Positions 12,241 to 24,003 of a stretch of 64,000 nucleotides of DNA are shown piece after piece (positions within the stretch are counted from its first letter, which is position 1; every line of letters begins with the position of its first letter). Location of the stretch: the NCBI GenBank assembly GCA_002189035.1, contig NEEC01000012.1, positions 186,001-250,000 of the forward strand, written 5' to 3'. Below the pieces are notes generated by a model. It did not search any database and was not told the DNA's origin. It was given only the letters and a program-made list of their open reading frames with translations. The DNA is from Utricularia gibba. Lineage: Eukaryota; Streptophyta; Magnoliopsida; Lamiales; Lentibulariaceae. The position numbers and the translations under genes were made by a program.

Positions 12241-14175
12241 TAAAACAAATTTTAATTTAATATAAATCTGTTTCATTTATTATATTAATATACTAGATAA
12301 TTTTTACATATTAAAAAATATTGATTAATTATATATTATGTGAATATAAGTTGTTGGACATATTTTCTTTTTCTTAGATTATGACTTATTGTTATATAAC
12401 TCAAACATTGAGTATTTATATATTTGTCATTAAATGTGAGTTATTAAGCATCATTTCTTTGTTCCAGCCTTAAAACTTGATCTTTATAAATTTAATATAG
12501 TATCAGAGTAGTAAAGATCTTAGATCTATGTTTATTTTAGTATTTCATTTATCTTTTAATTTTTCCTTTCACTTCATTCATTTAAAAGATCCATGTGATT
12601 ATAAATGTGTTTTAATGATAGTAATCTAAAATTCAAACATTTGAACACGAAATCAATGCAAATATTGTATACCCTTTTGCCATCAGGATCTATAATCTAC
12701 AGTAGTTCTTCAACATAATAAACACTTAAACTTAAATAAAACATACATTAATATTTCGTTTAAATTCTCATGCATAACGTCCAAAAATCAATTTTCTTTT
12801 CAAAAAATCAATTTTTGATTAGGAAAAAAAAAAGTCAAACATAAGTGATTTTATCAAAATTTTAAAAGGTTGCATTACTCTTTATAAAATAAATTTTAAT
12901 TTAATATAAATCTATTTATTTTATTATATTAATATAGTAAATAATTTTTATATATTTCACAAATATTTTATTAACTACATATTGTATAATTATACGTTTG
13001 CTTTAGATTATTGATAAAATAATTAATTTTGAAATTGTAAAAAGAAAATTATTAGATATTATAATATAAATTTAATTTTGGAATTGAAAAAGATTATTAT
13101 TATTATTATTTTAATTAACTTATTATTTAATTACTGAAATATAAATTTATAAAATTCAATACTTTTTAAATTAATTACATACTTTTATTTTTATTTTAAT
13201 ACAAAATAATTAAAAATTAAAAAGTTTAAAAATTAAACATAATTAATTCATAAAATTATTAACATAAAACAATACCTAAATTTCTGAAATTATGATACAA
13301 GTCCATTGGAAGTTGAATTCAGTGAAATTTACTTCTTCATGTCTAAACAGAAAATCAGTCCAAATAATCTATACCCTTTTACTACTAGAATCTATAATCT
13401 GTAGCAATGCTTCAATCCAATACGTGCTTGTAGTTAAATAAAACACACATTAATATTTGGTGTTTAAATTTCCATGCATAATATTCCAAAAATCAATTTT
13501 GATGAAATGTACTCAAATATAAGTGATTTTATAAAAAAATTTAAAAGGTTACATTACTCTTTGTAAAATAAATTTTGTATAATATAAATCTGTTTCATTT
13601 ATAATACGTAATTTTTACTGATTAAAAACTGTTTTATTATAATTTTAAAATAAATTCAAATTATTTTTAATAGAATATGTTTTGAATTATGAATTATTTT
13701 GTAAGATATTATATATTTAATGTATTAAATTATTACATAATTTAACATTTTGTAATAAATTTAATTGTATTATAAATTTATTATTTTAATTACTGAGATA
13801 ATTTAAAAATTCAATCATTTTTAGATTTATTACATAATTTTTATTTTAATACAAATAAAATTATAATTTTAAAAATTAAATAGAATCCATTCATACAATT
13901 ATTAATATAAAAAAAATTCCTTAATTTTGAAAATAATAATGAAATAGAGATAATAAAATCCATTTTCAATTAATTTTTAGAAAAAATATAGCATTGAATT
14001 CAATAATCTTTTCCTTTTGATTTTTTGGAATTTGAATTCAAATCCATTGAAAGTTGAATTCGGCAAATTTTAACTATCTAACGTACGAACCCAAAATCAG
14101 GTCAAAGAATCTGTATTTTTTTATCACTATAATCTGTAATCTTCAACACAACACGTAGTTGTATTTAAATCGGGC
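12241..14175. repeat. Degenerate tandem triplication (~650-680 bp unit)
   Basis: Three diverged copies start at about 12241, 12884 and 13563, each opening with a variant of AAATTTTAATTTAATATAAATC. Each ends with a variant of AATCTATAATCTGTAG, TTCAA and a TAAATAAAAC-like block, near 12690-12745, 13385-13445 and 14125-14170. The last copy ends in the presumed promoter of the ubiquitin-like gene, and the first begins about 60 bp after the P450 stop. There is no coding sequence. Confidence 0.7.
14161..14170 (+). promoter_or_regulatory. TATA-like box of ubiquitin-like gene
   Basis: TATTTAAAT lies about 45-50 bp upstream of the ATG at 14212. This spacing is tight but allows a short 5' UTR. The same block occurs in the other copies of the tandem repeat. 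Confidence 0.45.
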
Positions 14176-14211
14176 GGAAACATCGCAAATAGCAGCTACA
14201 TTTGGAAGAAA

Positions 14212-14547
14212 ATGAAGCTTACGGTGGAAGTGTTCACCGGCCCGCTGTTCCACTTGGAAGTGAAAGACGATGCGACGGTCGGAGAACTGAAGAAGGAGAT
14301 CGCGAAGCAGGAGAATCTTCCAAGGGAGAAGATGCTCCTCGCACAAGTCACTCGCGATCAGCAGGTTATGGCGAATGATGCCGCACGCCTCACAGACTAC
14401 GGAGTGAGAGACGGCTCCTTGATCTGCATTTACTTCTCTCTGCCTCCGCTCTCGTTTCTAAGCGCATCGCACGCGAAGCAAGACGACGGCTCCACCTCGT
14501 CTTCCGGTGGCAACGCCGCTGGTAAGCAAAAGGTGCCTCGCTCATGA
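14212..14547 (+). CDS. Small ubiquitin-like domain protein
   Basis: A single-exon frame of 111 aa. Residues 1-76 form a recognisable ubiquitin-like fold: MKLTVEVFTGPLFHLEV, then ATVGELKKEIAKQENLPREK and a GVRDGSLICIYF strand. The tail of about 35 residues is Ser/Gly/Lys-rich (TSSSGGNAAGKQK) and lacks the di-Gly end needed for conjugation, so it probably acts as a ubiquitin-like domain and not as a modifier. Ubiquitin-related single-domain proteins of this size are common and poorly studied in plants. Its exact role is unknown. The adjacent upstream sequence is the last copy of a tandem triplication. Confidence 0.75.
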   Translation: MKLTVEVFTGPLFHLEVKDDATVGELKKEIAKQENLPREKMLLAQVTRDQQVMANDAARLTDYGVRDGSLICIYFSLPPLSFLSASHAKQDDGSTSSSGGNAAGKQKVPRS

Positions 14548-15850
14548 TACTCTGCATATATATATGCACCTCAAATATTGAAAATTCCATAACAATACTT
14601 CTGATTTACTAAATAGATGGTATCATTGACTCTGTTAAATATACATATTTGTACCGTTATATCCAATCTGAATATATAATTTTTATTTAATATTTATTAT
14701 GGTATAAATTCATTAAATTGGGGATTAGGGTTTCTACAAATTACTGAAAATTGTTGCTAGCAAATGTCAGCAACTTCATTGATGATTCTTAATTAAAATT
14801 TAATCTTAGTTAACCAAAGGGTTTAGGGCCTGTTTGGTAAGCTTGTTAGGACAACTTAACAAAAGTTTTAAATTAAAAGTATGTCTAATAGGGATTGTGA
14901 AAATACACAACTATATTTATCTTCATATGTACAGAATTAATTTTGGGGTATGAAGCGTAACGTGGAAAAGGGGAGGAGGTATGCATTTACACTCACAACC
15001 TCTCCTTATCCTTGTTCTACCCCTCCCATATAGATCAAATCCTAAGCAAATTAAACATACATAATGACCCTTTTGAAAACTGAACCATTATAGTTACTAA
15101 ACTATAGAGAGAAAAACGGACAACATACAAAGAAATAATACAAATGTGACCCATACACCAAAGAAACCACATAAATCAACCAAAAAACTTTGAAATCAAT
15201 GACGTCGATGAGATAGGAGTGTGGAATCAATATCAAAAAGTAAAAATAGAGATGAATCGTATATGGAAGTGAAGCAATTGAGAAAAAACCTAGAACCTTT
15301 CATATACAGAATTAAAAGAATAATGAGAATTATTGTACAAAGTCTTTAAATAATAGTGAGTATATTTTGAATAATTTTCATAAAATAACAATAATTTACT
15401 AAATACAAAATATTATAAACTTATATTTTAAAATAATATTATCAAAGATATATCCAATCTAAACAATGCATGTTCATTTATCTAAAAATAAATAAATAAC
15501 TTTAATAAATTATAAACTAAAAAATCGTAAAAAACGAGACCTTAAGGTTTACAAGAGCAATTTTAGGAATAAAGGTATTCTCTTTTTTTTTTCAATGGCA
15601 TGAATATCAAGAAATTGGAAAAAAAATGATGGATTCTTTTAGAGTGTGAATCTAGATGTTGATTTGAATAGAAAAGTGTACACATTGTTTAATAAATTAA
15701 TTGGATTTGTATTATTAGTTTGTTGAGCTCATTATTGATAATTGATTTTGTATCGTTTCAAAACATGTTATTTCACTACTTTTGAATGTTGTTTTTACTT
15801 ATTTTATACTCCACTTTCTCATTATTCTCAATTGATTTTGCATCTTTCAC
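14548..15850. other. AT-rich spacer
   Basis: No gene recognised. GGGCCTGTTTGGTAAG at about 14826-14841 resembles the end of hAT-type MITEs, but I did not find its inverted partner. Confidence 0.4.
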
Positions 15851-16871
15851 ACTATTTTGATCTTTTTGGAAAGAAATTGTATTTTTTGGACTTTTAGGAT
15901 GATTTTGGATCAATTTGAGAAGAAATCAAGACCCACCAAATTATAGACTTGATGGGCCACGAATCTCAGCCCAAGACTCGGTCAAATGATGAAGATTTGG
16001 TCCAAGATTCATGGATAAGATAGAGATATGAAGAAGATCTTCGAAGATTTGGATAGATCTTATCCAAGTCCATCGAATAAGCTCAATATGAAGACTTGGA
16101 TCTACTTTCCTATAAATACCCCACCATCTTAACCATTAGAGACGTCTTTGACCACTTTTCTTTTAAATTTTTCCTATTTTCGTGTCTATTTTCATGTTTG
16201 AGTCGAGTCTGCGCATGTAGGCGCTTGCGGCTGAGAATCTACGATGAAGTCTTGCTTGCGCAAATCCTGCATGTGTGACTGTTTTACTATGTTTTTCGAC
16301 ATTTAAATTGAGGTTTGATTCTGTTTTTCACAACGTTTTCTTTACTAACGTACTCTTTAGTATCACATAACCCCAAAGGGAGTGTGAGAGAATCAAATGT
16401 TGGCCTCAAGCACCTAAGGAGAAGGGTTCAATCGTACATCGTTGGTAAGGCACATTCTGACTAATCTGTCTGTAAGGTGTGAGGTGTAGGGGTTAGATTT
16501 GGGTGTGGGAAAAATATGGATTATCACAAGATGTGAAATGGCTCTAGTGGCGTGGTTGATTCCATAATACCACAAAACAAGGGACGGTGCTATAACGGTC
16601 ACCGAGTAGCACTATTTTAGCATAACACCCTAAAGCTTGTACAAGTAGGTCAGTTTTCAAGGTTTACACATACAAATTTGGGTGAGTTTTAAGCAAGGTG
16701 AATCCTGGATCTAAAGCCAATTTTCTTATTGTTTTTAAAACCAAATCTTTCTTTTGTTTTCGTTCTTTTTTCAGTTTTTTTTTGAAAAGAAAATTTCAAT
16801 AACAATTACTTGTGGATACGATTTTATTTTATTATTTCGACAGTTTCTATTCACTTGCAGAATCACCATCA
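15850..16871 (+). repeat. LTR-like dispersed repeat, copy B
   Basis: The plus-strand partner of copy A at 8446-9440. A TATA box, CCTATAAATACC, lies at about 16109-16120. Homologous blocks include 16225-16300, 16330-16470 and 16480-16700, and homology ends after ACCATCA at 16871. The 5' edge near 15.85 kb is uncertain. No coding capacity. Together the copies flank the CYP86B1-like and ubiquitin-like genes in inverted orientation. Confidence 0.65.
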
Positions 16872-18184
16872 ATTATGAATTGCAATTGTTAATTATGGAT
16901 GACTATATTGATATTTGAGGATGATTTTCTATAATGATTATCGTTTAGTCGATATTTTAAACCTGAGGATATGCTAATTTGAATTATTGAAAACATGGTT
17001 ATCGAATTTAAAACATTTTCTTCATATCACATTCAATACATTATCGAATCAGAATCAATATAACCTAATCTGAATGCAATAGCCTTTAGATAATTAGTAT
17101 CAAATTCCCATCATGAATCTAACTTACCAATAAAAAAACGTTCCCAATTCATCATAGCAAAATTTCCCTCAAGAAAGTCTTCGGCAATAGATGTGTGGTA
17201 TGACTTCCGAAAAATCTAAGGAATCAAAACAATGATTTAGTAAATAAACTTTTAAAACTAATAAAAAATATTAATGAGGAAAAATATTTTTAATTTGGAT
17301 TGAAATCTGTTTTATAATATTTATTTTTTAATAATTATTATTAAAATATAAAATTATGTAAAGCCAATGCCATTTGTATATAAAAAATTATTTCACTTTC
17401 ATTTTAATGCATCTAATTCTTAGTTTGCTAAAATTAAATCATATTGAAACTATTTATAAGATTAAGAATTAATTTTAATTGTGTGCATTTGTATTATAAT
17501 TCACTCATAATCCCACTTTCATGTAAATTCACTATGGTTTATCCTCTCATCATGAGTCTTAGAGGATGTTTGATAAGAGAGTATTGATGATTTATATTTA
17601 TGATTATAAATGTACCGTTGTTTGATTAAATAATATATGTATATTAATCTTATATGGCTATATTAGTTAGATTGTGTTTAATAAGAGAGTATAGAGGGTC
17701 TATACTCAAGTTTACACATTATAATTGTTTAATTAATTAGTATATGTATACTAATTTTATATGGCTATATTATTTACATATTCATTTTTTATATAGGTTG
17801 TATATACAAATGAAAAGGGGGAGGGGGGCTAGTTATACTAATTGAGCGTGAGAGCCAAATGAATCGAAAGATTCATATATCACTTATATATTTGAATTTT
17901 TATTCTCTGATATTAAACATTATATGAAATTGAGTGTATACATAGTTATTTATACTATATTTAAACATAATAATATCTTTCTATCAAACAACTTTTTAAA
18001 TCTATAATTTTTAAATTTTTTTGCTTTTTGTAATACAAATCGTCGTAAAAAAATAAATTAATTATGGAACGTTTTCTAAAAATAGAAACTATTTCAAATA
18101 AACCTTAATCAATAGACGTATGCTTCTTTTTTAGCAAATAAAACACATTATTTTAAATAAGAGACGAAATTAGCTTTTTCTTGT
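16872..18184. other. AT-rich spacer with tandem-duplicated MITE-like block
   Basis: Mostly low complexity. At 17568-17771 a unit of about 105 bp is repeated twice, each copy starting TGTTTGATAAGAGAG or a variant and containing TTATATGGCTATATTA. Near 17970-17990 an inverted match (TCTTTCTATCAAAC) could be the other end of a small MITE of about 420 bp. Confidence 0.4.
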
Positions 18185-18185
18185 A

Positions 18186-18239
18186 TGGGCCTTCAATTTT
18201 CACCAGCCCATGGCTTTCGCACCAAGCCCATGAGGCCCA
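18186..18239. promoter_or_regulatory. Site II (TGGGCC/AGCCCA) motif cluster
   Basis: Four copies of the TGGGCY core or its complement lie within 54 bp, at about 18186, 18205, 18225 and 18234, roughly 140-195 bp upstream of the S9 ATG. Site II motifs bound by TCP factors are typical of plant ribosomal-protein promoters, which fits the gene downstream. Confidence 0.6.
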
Positions 18240-18380
18240 CAAGCTATCACCCCGGTAGTCCGTACAAGCACTGGAACGGGTACGGGGTGCGGGTCATGGG
18301 ACTGGATAGCGGAAGCGGCATCCATCTCTGTATCTGCTTGTCCAACCATTTCCGACGCAAAACCCAAACTCGGAACTTCG

Positions 18381-19385
18381 ATGGCGACTCAAACCATTTC
18401 TGCGCTCACGTCTAGCTTTTCTTCGCTTTCCTTCTCTTCTCAAATTTCGAAGAAGCCCGCACAATCGCTCTCCTTTTCTTTTTCCAAGCAGCCTAGATTC
18501 CCCACCTTCGTCGTCGTCGCTACCGCCCCGTCCTCCGCTGTCACTGTTCCTGACGTCGGCACCGAGGATCTGAAGAAGCTGGTGAAGTCACGGCTTCCTG
18601 GTGGATTCGCCGCCCAGACAATCATAGGTACCGGTCGCCGGAAATGTGCAATTGCTAGGGTTGTTCTTCAAGAAGGTTCCGGGAAAATCATCATCAATTA
18701 CCGGGATGCAAAGGTCATTCTTTCTGCCCTTTAACGTCCATCCCATTGCCTCCTTACGTCAGTCCATGAGATTTAGTCCCATGTTACAATTTTCCTACAA
18801 AGACTTATGCTTATTGCTTGTAGCTCTCATTAAGATAGAAAAATGATTATTAGTTCTTGAGATTTTCCCTGAACTTATGCCTGCCAACGTGATGTATCGA
18901 AGGATGGGATCAATGATGTTCTAAACGAATGTTCAGTGAGTAGACAACTTGGATGGCTACTTGTGTCTGAAAAAAAAAAGGGACAAGGAAGGGAATTTGT
19001 AATGATGAACCGTGCTGTCCAACATACAAGTTTTCTCCCAGTACAAGCCCAATGACCTCTCAGGAATGAGAAGCTAAATTAGGGATGTTTCTTGCAGGAG
19101 TACCTTCAAGGAAACCCCCTGTGGCTGCAGTATGTTAAAACCCCCCTTGTCACTCTGGGATATGAGAACAGCTACGATGTTTTCGTCAAGGCACACGGTG
19201 GTGGCCTTTCGGGGCAAGCTCAAGCAGTTTCTCTCGGCATTGCTCGTGCCCTGCTGAAGGTCAGCGACAGTCATCGATCCCCATTGAAGCAGGAAGGCCT
19301 CCTGACAAGGGACTCAAGGGTGGTGGAAAGGAAGAAGCCAGGGTTGAGGAAAGCCAGGAAGCGCCCGCAGTATTCCAAGCGTTGA
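18381..19385 (+). CDS. RPS9: 30S ribosomal protein S9, chloroplastic
   Basis: Two exons, 18381-18713 and 19098-19385, separated by a 384-bp intron in phase 0, give 206 aa. The first 50 or so residues are Ser/Thr-rich and nearly free of acidic residues (MATQTISALTSSFSSLSFSS), as expected of a plastid transit peptide. The uS9 domain follows: GTGRRKCAIARVVLQEGSGK, NYRDAKEYLQGNPLWLQ, GGGLSGQAQAVSLGIARALL, and the basic C-terminus KKPGLRKARKRPQYSKR that contacts P-site tRNA in bacterial-type ribosomes. Length and motifs are normal, with no defects. A site II cluster upstream matches the promoter style of this class. Confidence 0.97.
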
Positions 19386-19602
19386 GGTCACAACCTTTGC
19401 GTTTTATGCAGTCTCAAGGATGAAGATCCCAAGGTACTTGTGCATGTAATCTACTGCATATCTAGAGAGGAAAAATGTGCCCGAGATTGAAACTTGAATC
19501 AACGCCATGGTTTTGAGAACCTGCCATTCATGTACTGTAACCAAAGCAACTTGTTCTATTTACTACAGAGTCACAAAACCAGCGTCTGTTTTCTCCTTTT
19601 AG

Positions 19603-19800
19603 CAATGAGAGTGTCCTGAACGTCGCATATCCTGAATCGGGTCCATCGCCCGCCCCAGTGGTGACCAGTGTTAAAAATAATGAGCTTTACAGTGGAAGGA
19701 GGAAGGCACAAGAACGTACTGCAGAATTTCTTTTAAAGAATAAAAATACATCAAGTGATGAAGAGGTATCTGAAGCTGAAGTCATAGGGAAGTATTTGAA
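19603..19800 (+). other. Orphan exon-like open stretch
   Basis: From a TTTTCTCCTTTTAG acceptor-like site at about 19589-19602 an open frame runs past 19800 (SNESVLNVAYPESGPSP at the start, then GRRKAQERTAEFLLK). Its composition looks protein-like, but I cannot assign a family. It overlaps the 3' end of the minus-strand DUF547 gene and follows S9. It may be a gene fragment left by rearrangement or an unannotated exon. It has no ATG. Confidence 0.25.
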
Positions 19801-22049
19801 GAGTGTCTTGTGTTCTGGTTTCCAGGCATTTCATTGCTTCTTTCCCAGCTTCACATGGAAGCTCAAGGCATATCCAGTCCAACAGAGAATCCATGTCCTT
19901 GGCGAAGTCCGCGAGGTACCAATCCAGCAACTTGGGTATCGCTAGCAGCTTTTTGTCGACGGAAAAGCCAATCGCAGCTTGCAAGTAGTCCCGTTTTGCA
20001 GTTTCAAGCTCGTTTTCGACTTGAGATGCCGTGTAAACTCTCACCTGCAACATGGAGGTTAGACAGTAACTATTGAAATCCTTCAATTTGAATGAGCGAC
20101 ATCCTTTGTATAGGGGAACTACTTACAGCAGGGGAGGACCAGCTTCCACAGGAGATCGCAAATGTTACCAATGGTTCGGAAAACTCGAGCCCAAAAAGCT
20201 GATCTACGGACGCCTCACCGGATTGCATACCAGTGGAGAAAGTCTGGGATGATGGAAGATACAACAAAAGATTCATCAGCTTTTGCAGTTGTGCTTAACA
20301 AGTTCAAGCTCCAGTTGAAGACAGTCTTTACATATTTTGAATGGTATGGCAGTCTCAGTATGAAATGCTCGATTGTCACGGCGTTTAGATAGCATCCTCC
20401 GACGTTTACAGTCGCCTGAGAATCAAACTCAGATGTCTTGTTGCATGCCTATATGCATAAACAAGACGTATGGTAGTTACCTTTTGCATCAGGGAAACCA
20501 TCAATTCAGGAGTCTCTGGAATGCCATGCTCGAGAAATGCCTGGAGAGAAATCCCAATGTCATTGTGACAAATATTTGAAGTATCTTGTGGGAGCTCTCA
20601 ATCATACCTTCATCATGCAAGCATTGTAGATGTTTATCCAGAAAGCCAGCTTTTCTTGGTGACTGAGGCCTTTCAGCTTAACCAACCCAAGCTTCCCAAG
20701 GAGATGCCTGAAATTCAGGACAGCGTAAGAAAAGCAACACAATGAAGTAGTTCTGTTTCTATACAAAGACGCATATCAAAATCTACAAGATGGTGCATTG
20801 AATATTACGTCAATCTGTGTACATATTTTGCCTTCTGATCTGTCTTGATCCATCCAGCTTCAATAGACAATAAATGCTTATATGGGCCAATATCTCTCTT
20901 CCCAAATTTGGAACATATACCATAAGGATCTCTAAAGTCTGTGCAAGCCACGTTTTCTGACGAGCATAATATGAATGATGAGGGTAATGCTTCTGCTGTA
21001 CTTCTGCTTCTCTTGGAGCTCATTCTCAAGAAGATATTCACCAGACATTTGAGAATGCTTTCAGAAATTTGATTTGGAGTTTCAATCGTCAGGTGCTTTT
21101 TTTCTTGAAGACATGCATTCTTGCTTTCTGCGCTATCCATCTGTAAAACCATAGACATTATTGCATGCAGTGGGAAGCTGTATCTAGAAGATTTGATCAC
21201 TTACATGTATGGCTACCAAAAATATGTGTTATATACCTGTAACTTCTCATGCGCTAGTCTGCCATCAACGAGTGGTTTAGTCACTGGTCCAGGAACCATT
21301 TGCCTCTTTGGAATCGGTGTTTGCTGCTTGGTTTTCAACAAAATGGTATTGGAATGAGTTTCCCCTCTCCTTTTTTCATCTAAACAACGGCAATAGTTTG
21401 GAAGTCAAGAGAATGCCTATGGAATCCAGAAAAGATCAGTCCTGGATGCATTACCAGAAACAGGTGGTGGATTATTTCGTGAATGTGCAATACAAGTCTC
21501 TTCGGTTTGGGTAGAAGATTTCACTTTCAGTGGACCTCCTAAATCAGCTAAATGCTCCATATTCCTAGATGAGGAAATACAAACAGCTTCTTCATACAAT
21601 CCTTGCCTGAAAAGCACCAATTTTTCCTCAAGACGAATAACTTCTTCCTCCAACACAGCCACTTCAGCCAGAAGTTCAACTGTCTGCAGATTCCCAAAAA
21701 CAGTACTTTAAGCAAATGCATGGAAAAAGAGGTCAATCTTATAGTCACCCATGCAGTAGCAGGCTAACATATGGTGGAAGATATGAAGGAAGTCTGGGAA
21801 GAGATCCAAGTGGTCGCGTGAATGCCCTTTCCAGAGCTCTGTGGACGTTTTCTTCGTGCCTCAACCGCTTCGTTAACTTATCAACCTACACACAATCAGC
21901 ACCTCTATTACAAACTCCATGGATGACCAGAGTAGTCGGATGAATTGAATACTAACATCTTGTTGCAAAGCCATCTTTCTTTCTCTAATCGAGCATCGGC
22001 GATTCACTGTTACTCCTTTCCCAGAATTCTTCATCTTGCGATTCTCCAT
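19751..22049 (-). CDS. Leucine-zipper / DUF547 protein (ternary complex factor MIP1-like)
   Basis: Ten coding exons: 22049-21957, 21885-21769, 21683-21455, 21379-21237, 21140-20809, 20707-20608, 20540-20481, 20415-20332, 20243-20127 and 20044-19751, all with GT-AG introns and continuous phase. They give about 522 aa. The N-terminal coiled coil (Lzipper-MIP1) shows [33 protein letters not shown] and [20 protein letters not shown]. The C-terminal DUF547 domain shows [52 protein letters not shown]-like text and [18 protein letters not shown]. The start is uncertain: the ATG at 22049 lies just inside an exon with an upstream acceptor (TTGTGTAG), and relatives carry 20-40 more residues, possibly from 22640-22500. 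DUF547 function is unknown; MIP1-type relatives bind MADS or other regulators. Confidence 0.9.
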
Positions 22050-23418
22050 TTCCCCCCTCACCTACACAAAAGAATAAAGGAAATGCACCTGAAACCATCT
22101 TCTAAAAGCAAGGAATGTTTCACATGATAGATAAAAAGATAAAGATCACTCGCTTACAAGAGCCCACTTAGAGCATAAAGAATTAAAGTCATCTAAGAAA
22201 AAAAAAAAAGAAATACCATCACACACAAAAAAGAAAGACTACTGGCAGGGGACATGTACATGAACCGGAAGAGCGCCAAACAGACAACTGTTTACCCTCA
22301 CTAGGAGGTTAAGAAAATCTTGGCAACGTAAGCATTAGAGCAAAATACCAAGCCCCTGATACGTAGACCCTGTTTTATTCAAGTGCATTCCCAGCTAAAA
22401 TCTGGACTACCAAATGGCTGCCTGCTTTCACAAAAAGAAAAAGCACATGCACTCTCACACTGTAATTTTGCAAACAGCACCAACGATGTAACAGCGAGGT
22501 AGATCCCAGATTATCATCATTGAATCACTACCCCTTCTCGTTTTCCTGCGACTGCGAGACCCTTTGGTGGTGGGAAGCAATTTCCACTTGGCGCGTTCAT
22601 TTCTCTTCAGCCCCATAAAAGAAACACGAAATAATTTGCGCATCCCATCCGCAAATCAGAGGTAAAGAGAAGGACAAAGTGGTAGGAAGCAGGAGCGGAT
22701 AAACGGGTTGGTGGTGAATGCAATGCAGAAGGCCTGAAAACAGCGACAGGGAAAGCAGCCGCGGAGGTACGAAAAAAGTGGAAAAGGAATGGATTAAAGG
22801 GAGTGCTTGTGTTTCACGATGAAGTCTGCCGCTGCCGATCTGGTCTGGGTGTAGTGTCCGTGGGTCTACTGTAACTAATCTTCTTCACCCATCACGTCAC
22901 ATTCTCTGCCAATCTCCTCCATTGTCATGCACTTGGTACAAGTATTCCTCCTGTCCTATGAATTCATACCTCCATCCACAGACACACCACAAGTTATTAC
23001 CATAAAATAATGAGGAATGTGTGCATCTACTTTTTCCCTTGAGGCAGGGCGATGGCCTACCCATCACTTGGAATTTGGTGTCCTATACCACCTAATTATT
23101 TCGAAACATTCGTATTAGCTGGTGCAAGCTTTCATGCGATAAGGTTGATTAAATATTGTTTCTTTTTTTGTTTTTTTGTTTTGGAAAGCGACCACACGGG
23201 GTGGCTCCTCATCAGGAGCCTCTGTTTTGGTAATTGGGGGGGATTATGAGGCATTGATTTGTGTTAATTACGAAAAGCATGATGATGAGGATGATGTGCA
23301 CATTGATTGTAGGGTCCAAAAGGAGGAGGGAGGAGGCATTGATGATGTGGGGCATGGCATGGGATGAATCATGGATGATGCAGGCAGAAATGAGTGACGC
23401 TGAATTCCATTCCACGCA

Positions 23419-23452
<34 letters not shown>

Positions 23453-23900
23453 CCCACTTTCTTTCCTACATTGTATTCCTTGCTACCCACCACCTTTTTA
23501 CGCCCTTTTTTGATCTTCAGAATTGAAGTTGAGAATCCAGCTGCCCATCTGATGGAGGGATTGAAATGAGAGATTTCGTATGAGAGCACCCACCGCACAT
23601 CTACTTCATGTTGTACCCATGCGAATAGACGCAGGGCGAGATGTCAACGTAGTGCAGGAGGAAAAGACAAGGGAAGAGGAGAATGGCAAAATCAGGGATG
23701 GCGCAGAAGGGAACCCACCCCATCCCATCTCATCCCCGCGCCACGATCAGGTCAGGGATGGGGGAAACGGGGTCCAGGTGAGCAACAATGTTGGCCTCAC
23801 CCAATTCCCCTTCGCCATGTGCTGCTGCGCTGCCTTTGCTTTGCGTGATCCCCCAGCATCAACCTTGCTTTTTCATGTGCCCCATCACCATTATCCCGTG
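22050..23900. other. 5' region of DUF547 gene and GC-richer spacer
   Basis: 22050-22850 probably holds upstream exon(s) or the 5' UTR and promoter of the minus-strand DUF547 gene. An open frame on the minus strand at 22643-22500 with many basic residues could supply the missing N-terminus, but no splice pair is convincing. 22850-23900 is less AT-rich than most spacers but has no recognised gene; the open frames there look accidental. Confidence 0.35.
23418..23453. repeat. (AACCAG)n hexanucleotide microsatellite
   Basis: Five to six perfect tandem copies of ACCAGA/AACCAG. Read on the minus strand this gives an artificial Val-Leu repeat in one open frame, which is not evidence of a protein. 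Confidence 0.9.
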
Positions 23901-23915
23901 TCGGATCCGGACCCG

Positions 23916-23932
23916 GACACGTGACGACGTCC
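23916..23932. promoter_or_regulatory. G-box (CACGTG) next to C-box (GACGTC)
   Basis: ACACGTGACGACGTCC carries a perfect CACGTG at 23918-23923 and GACGTC at 23926-23931, the paired bZIP/ABRE-type arrangement. It is about 1.3 kb upstream of the LEA_2 gene, with the foldback element at 24004-24912 in between. Confidence 0.45.
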
Positions 23933-24003
23933 TCGACCAGGATTAATTCATTTTAGAATTGTTCATTGAATATATATGTAAAATATCTGAAAACAGAAAA
24001 AAT

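Noticed and set aside
23261-23598. Frames on both strands with Val-Leu or Arg-Thr repeats
   Set aside because: Produced by the hexanucleotide microsatellite at 23418-23453.
23580-23924. 114-codon frame in a GC-richer region
   Set aside because: No recognisable domain and composition looks like promoter DNA.
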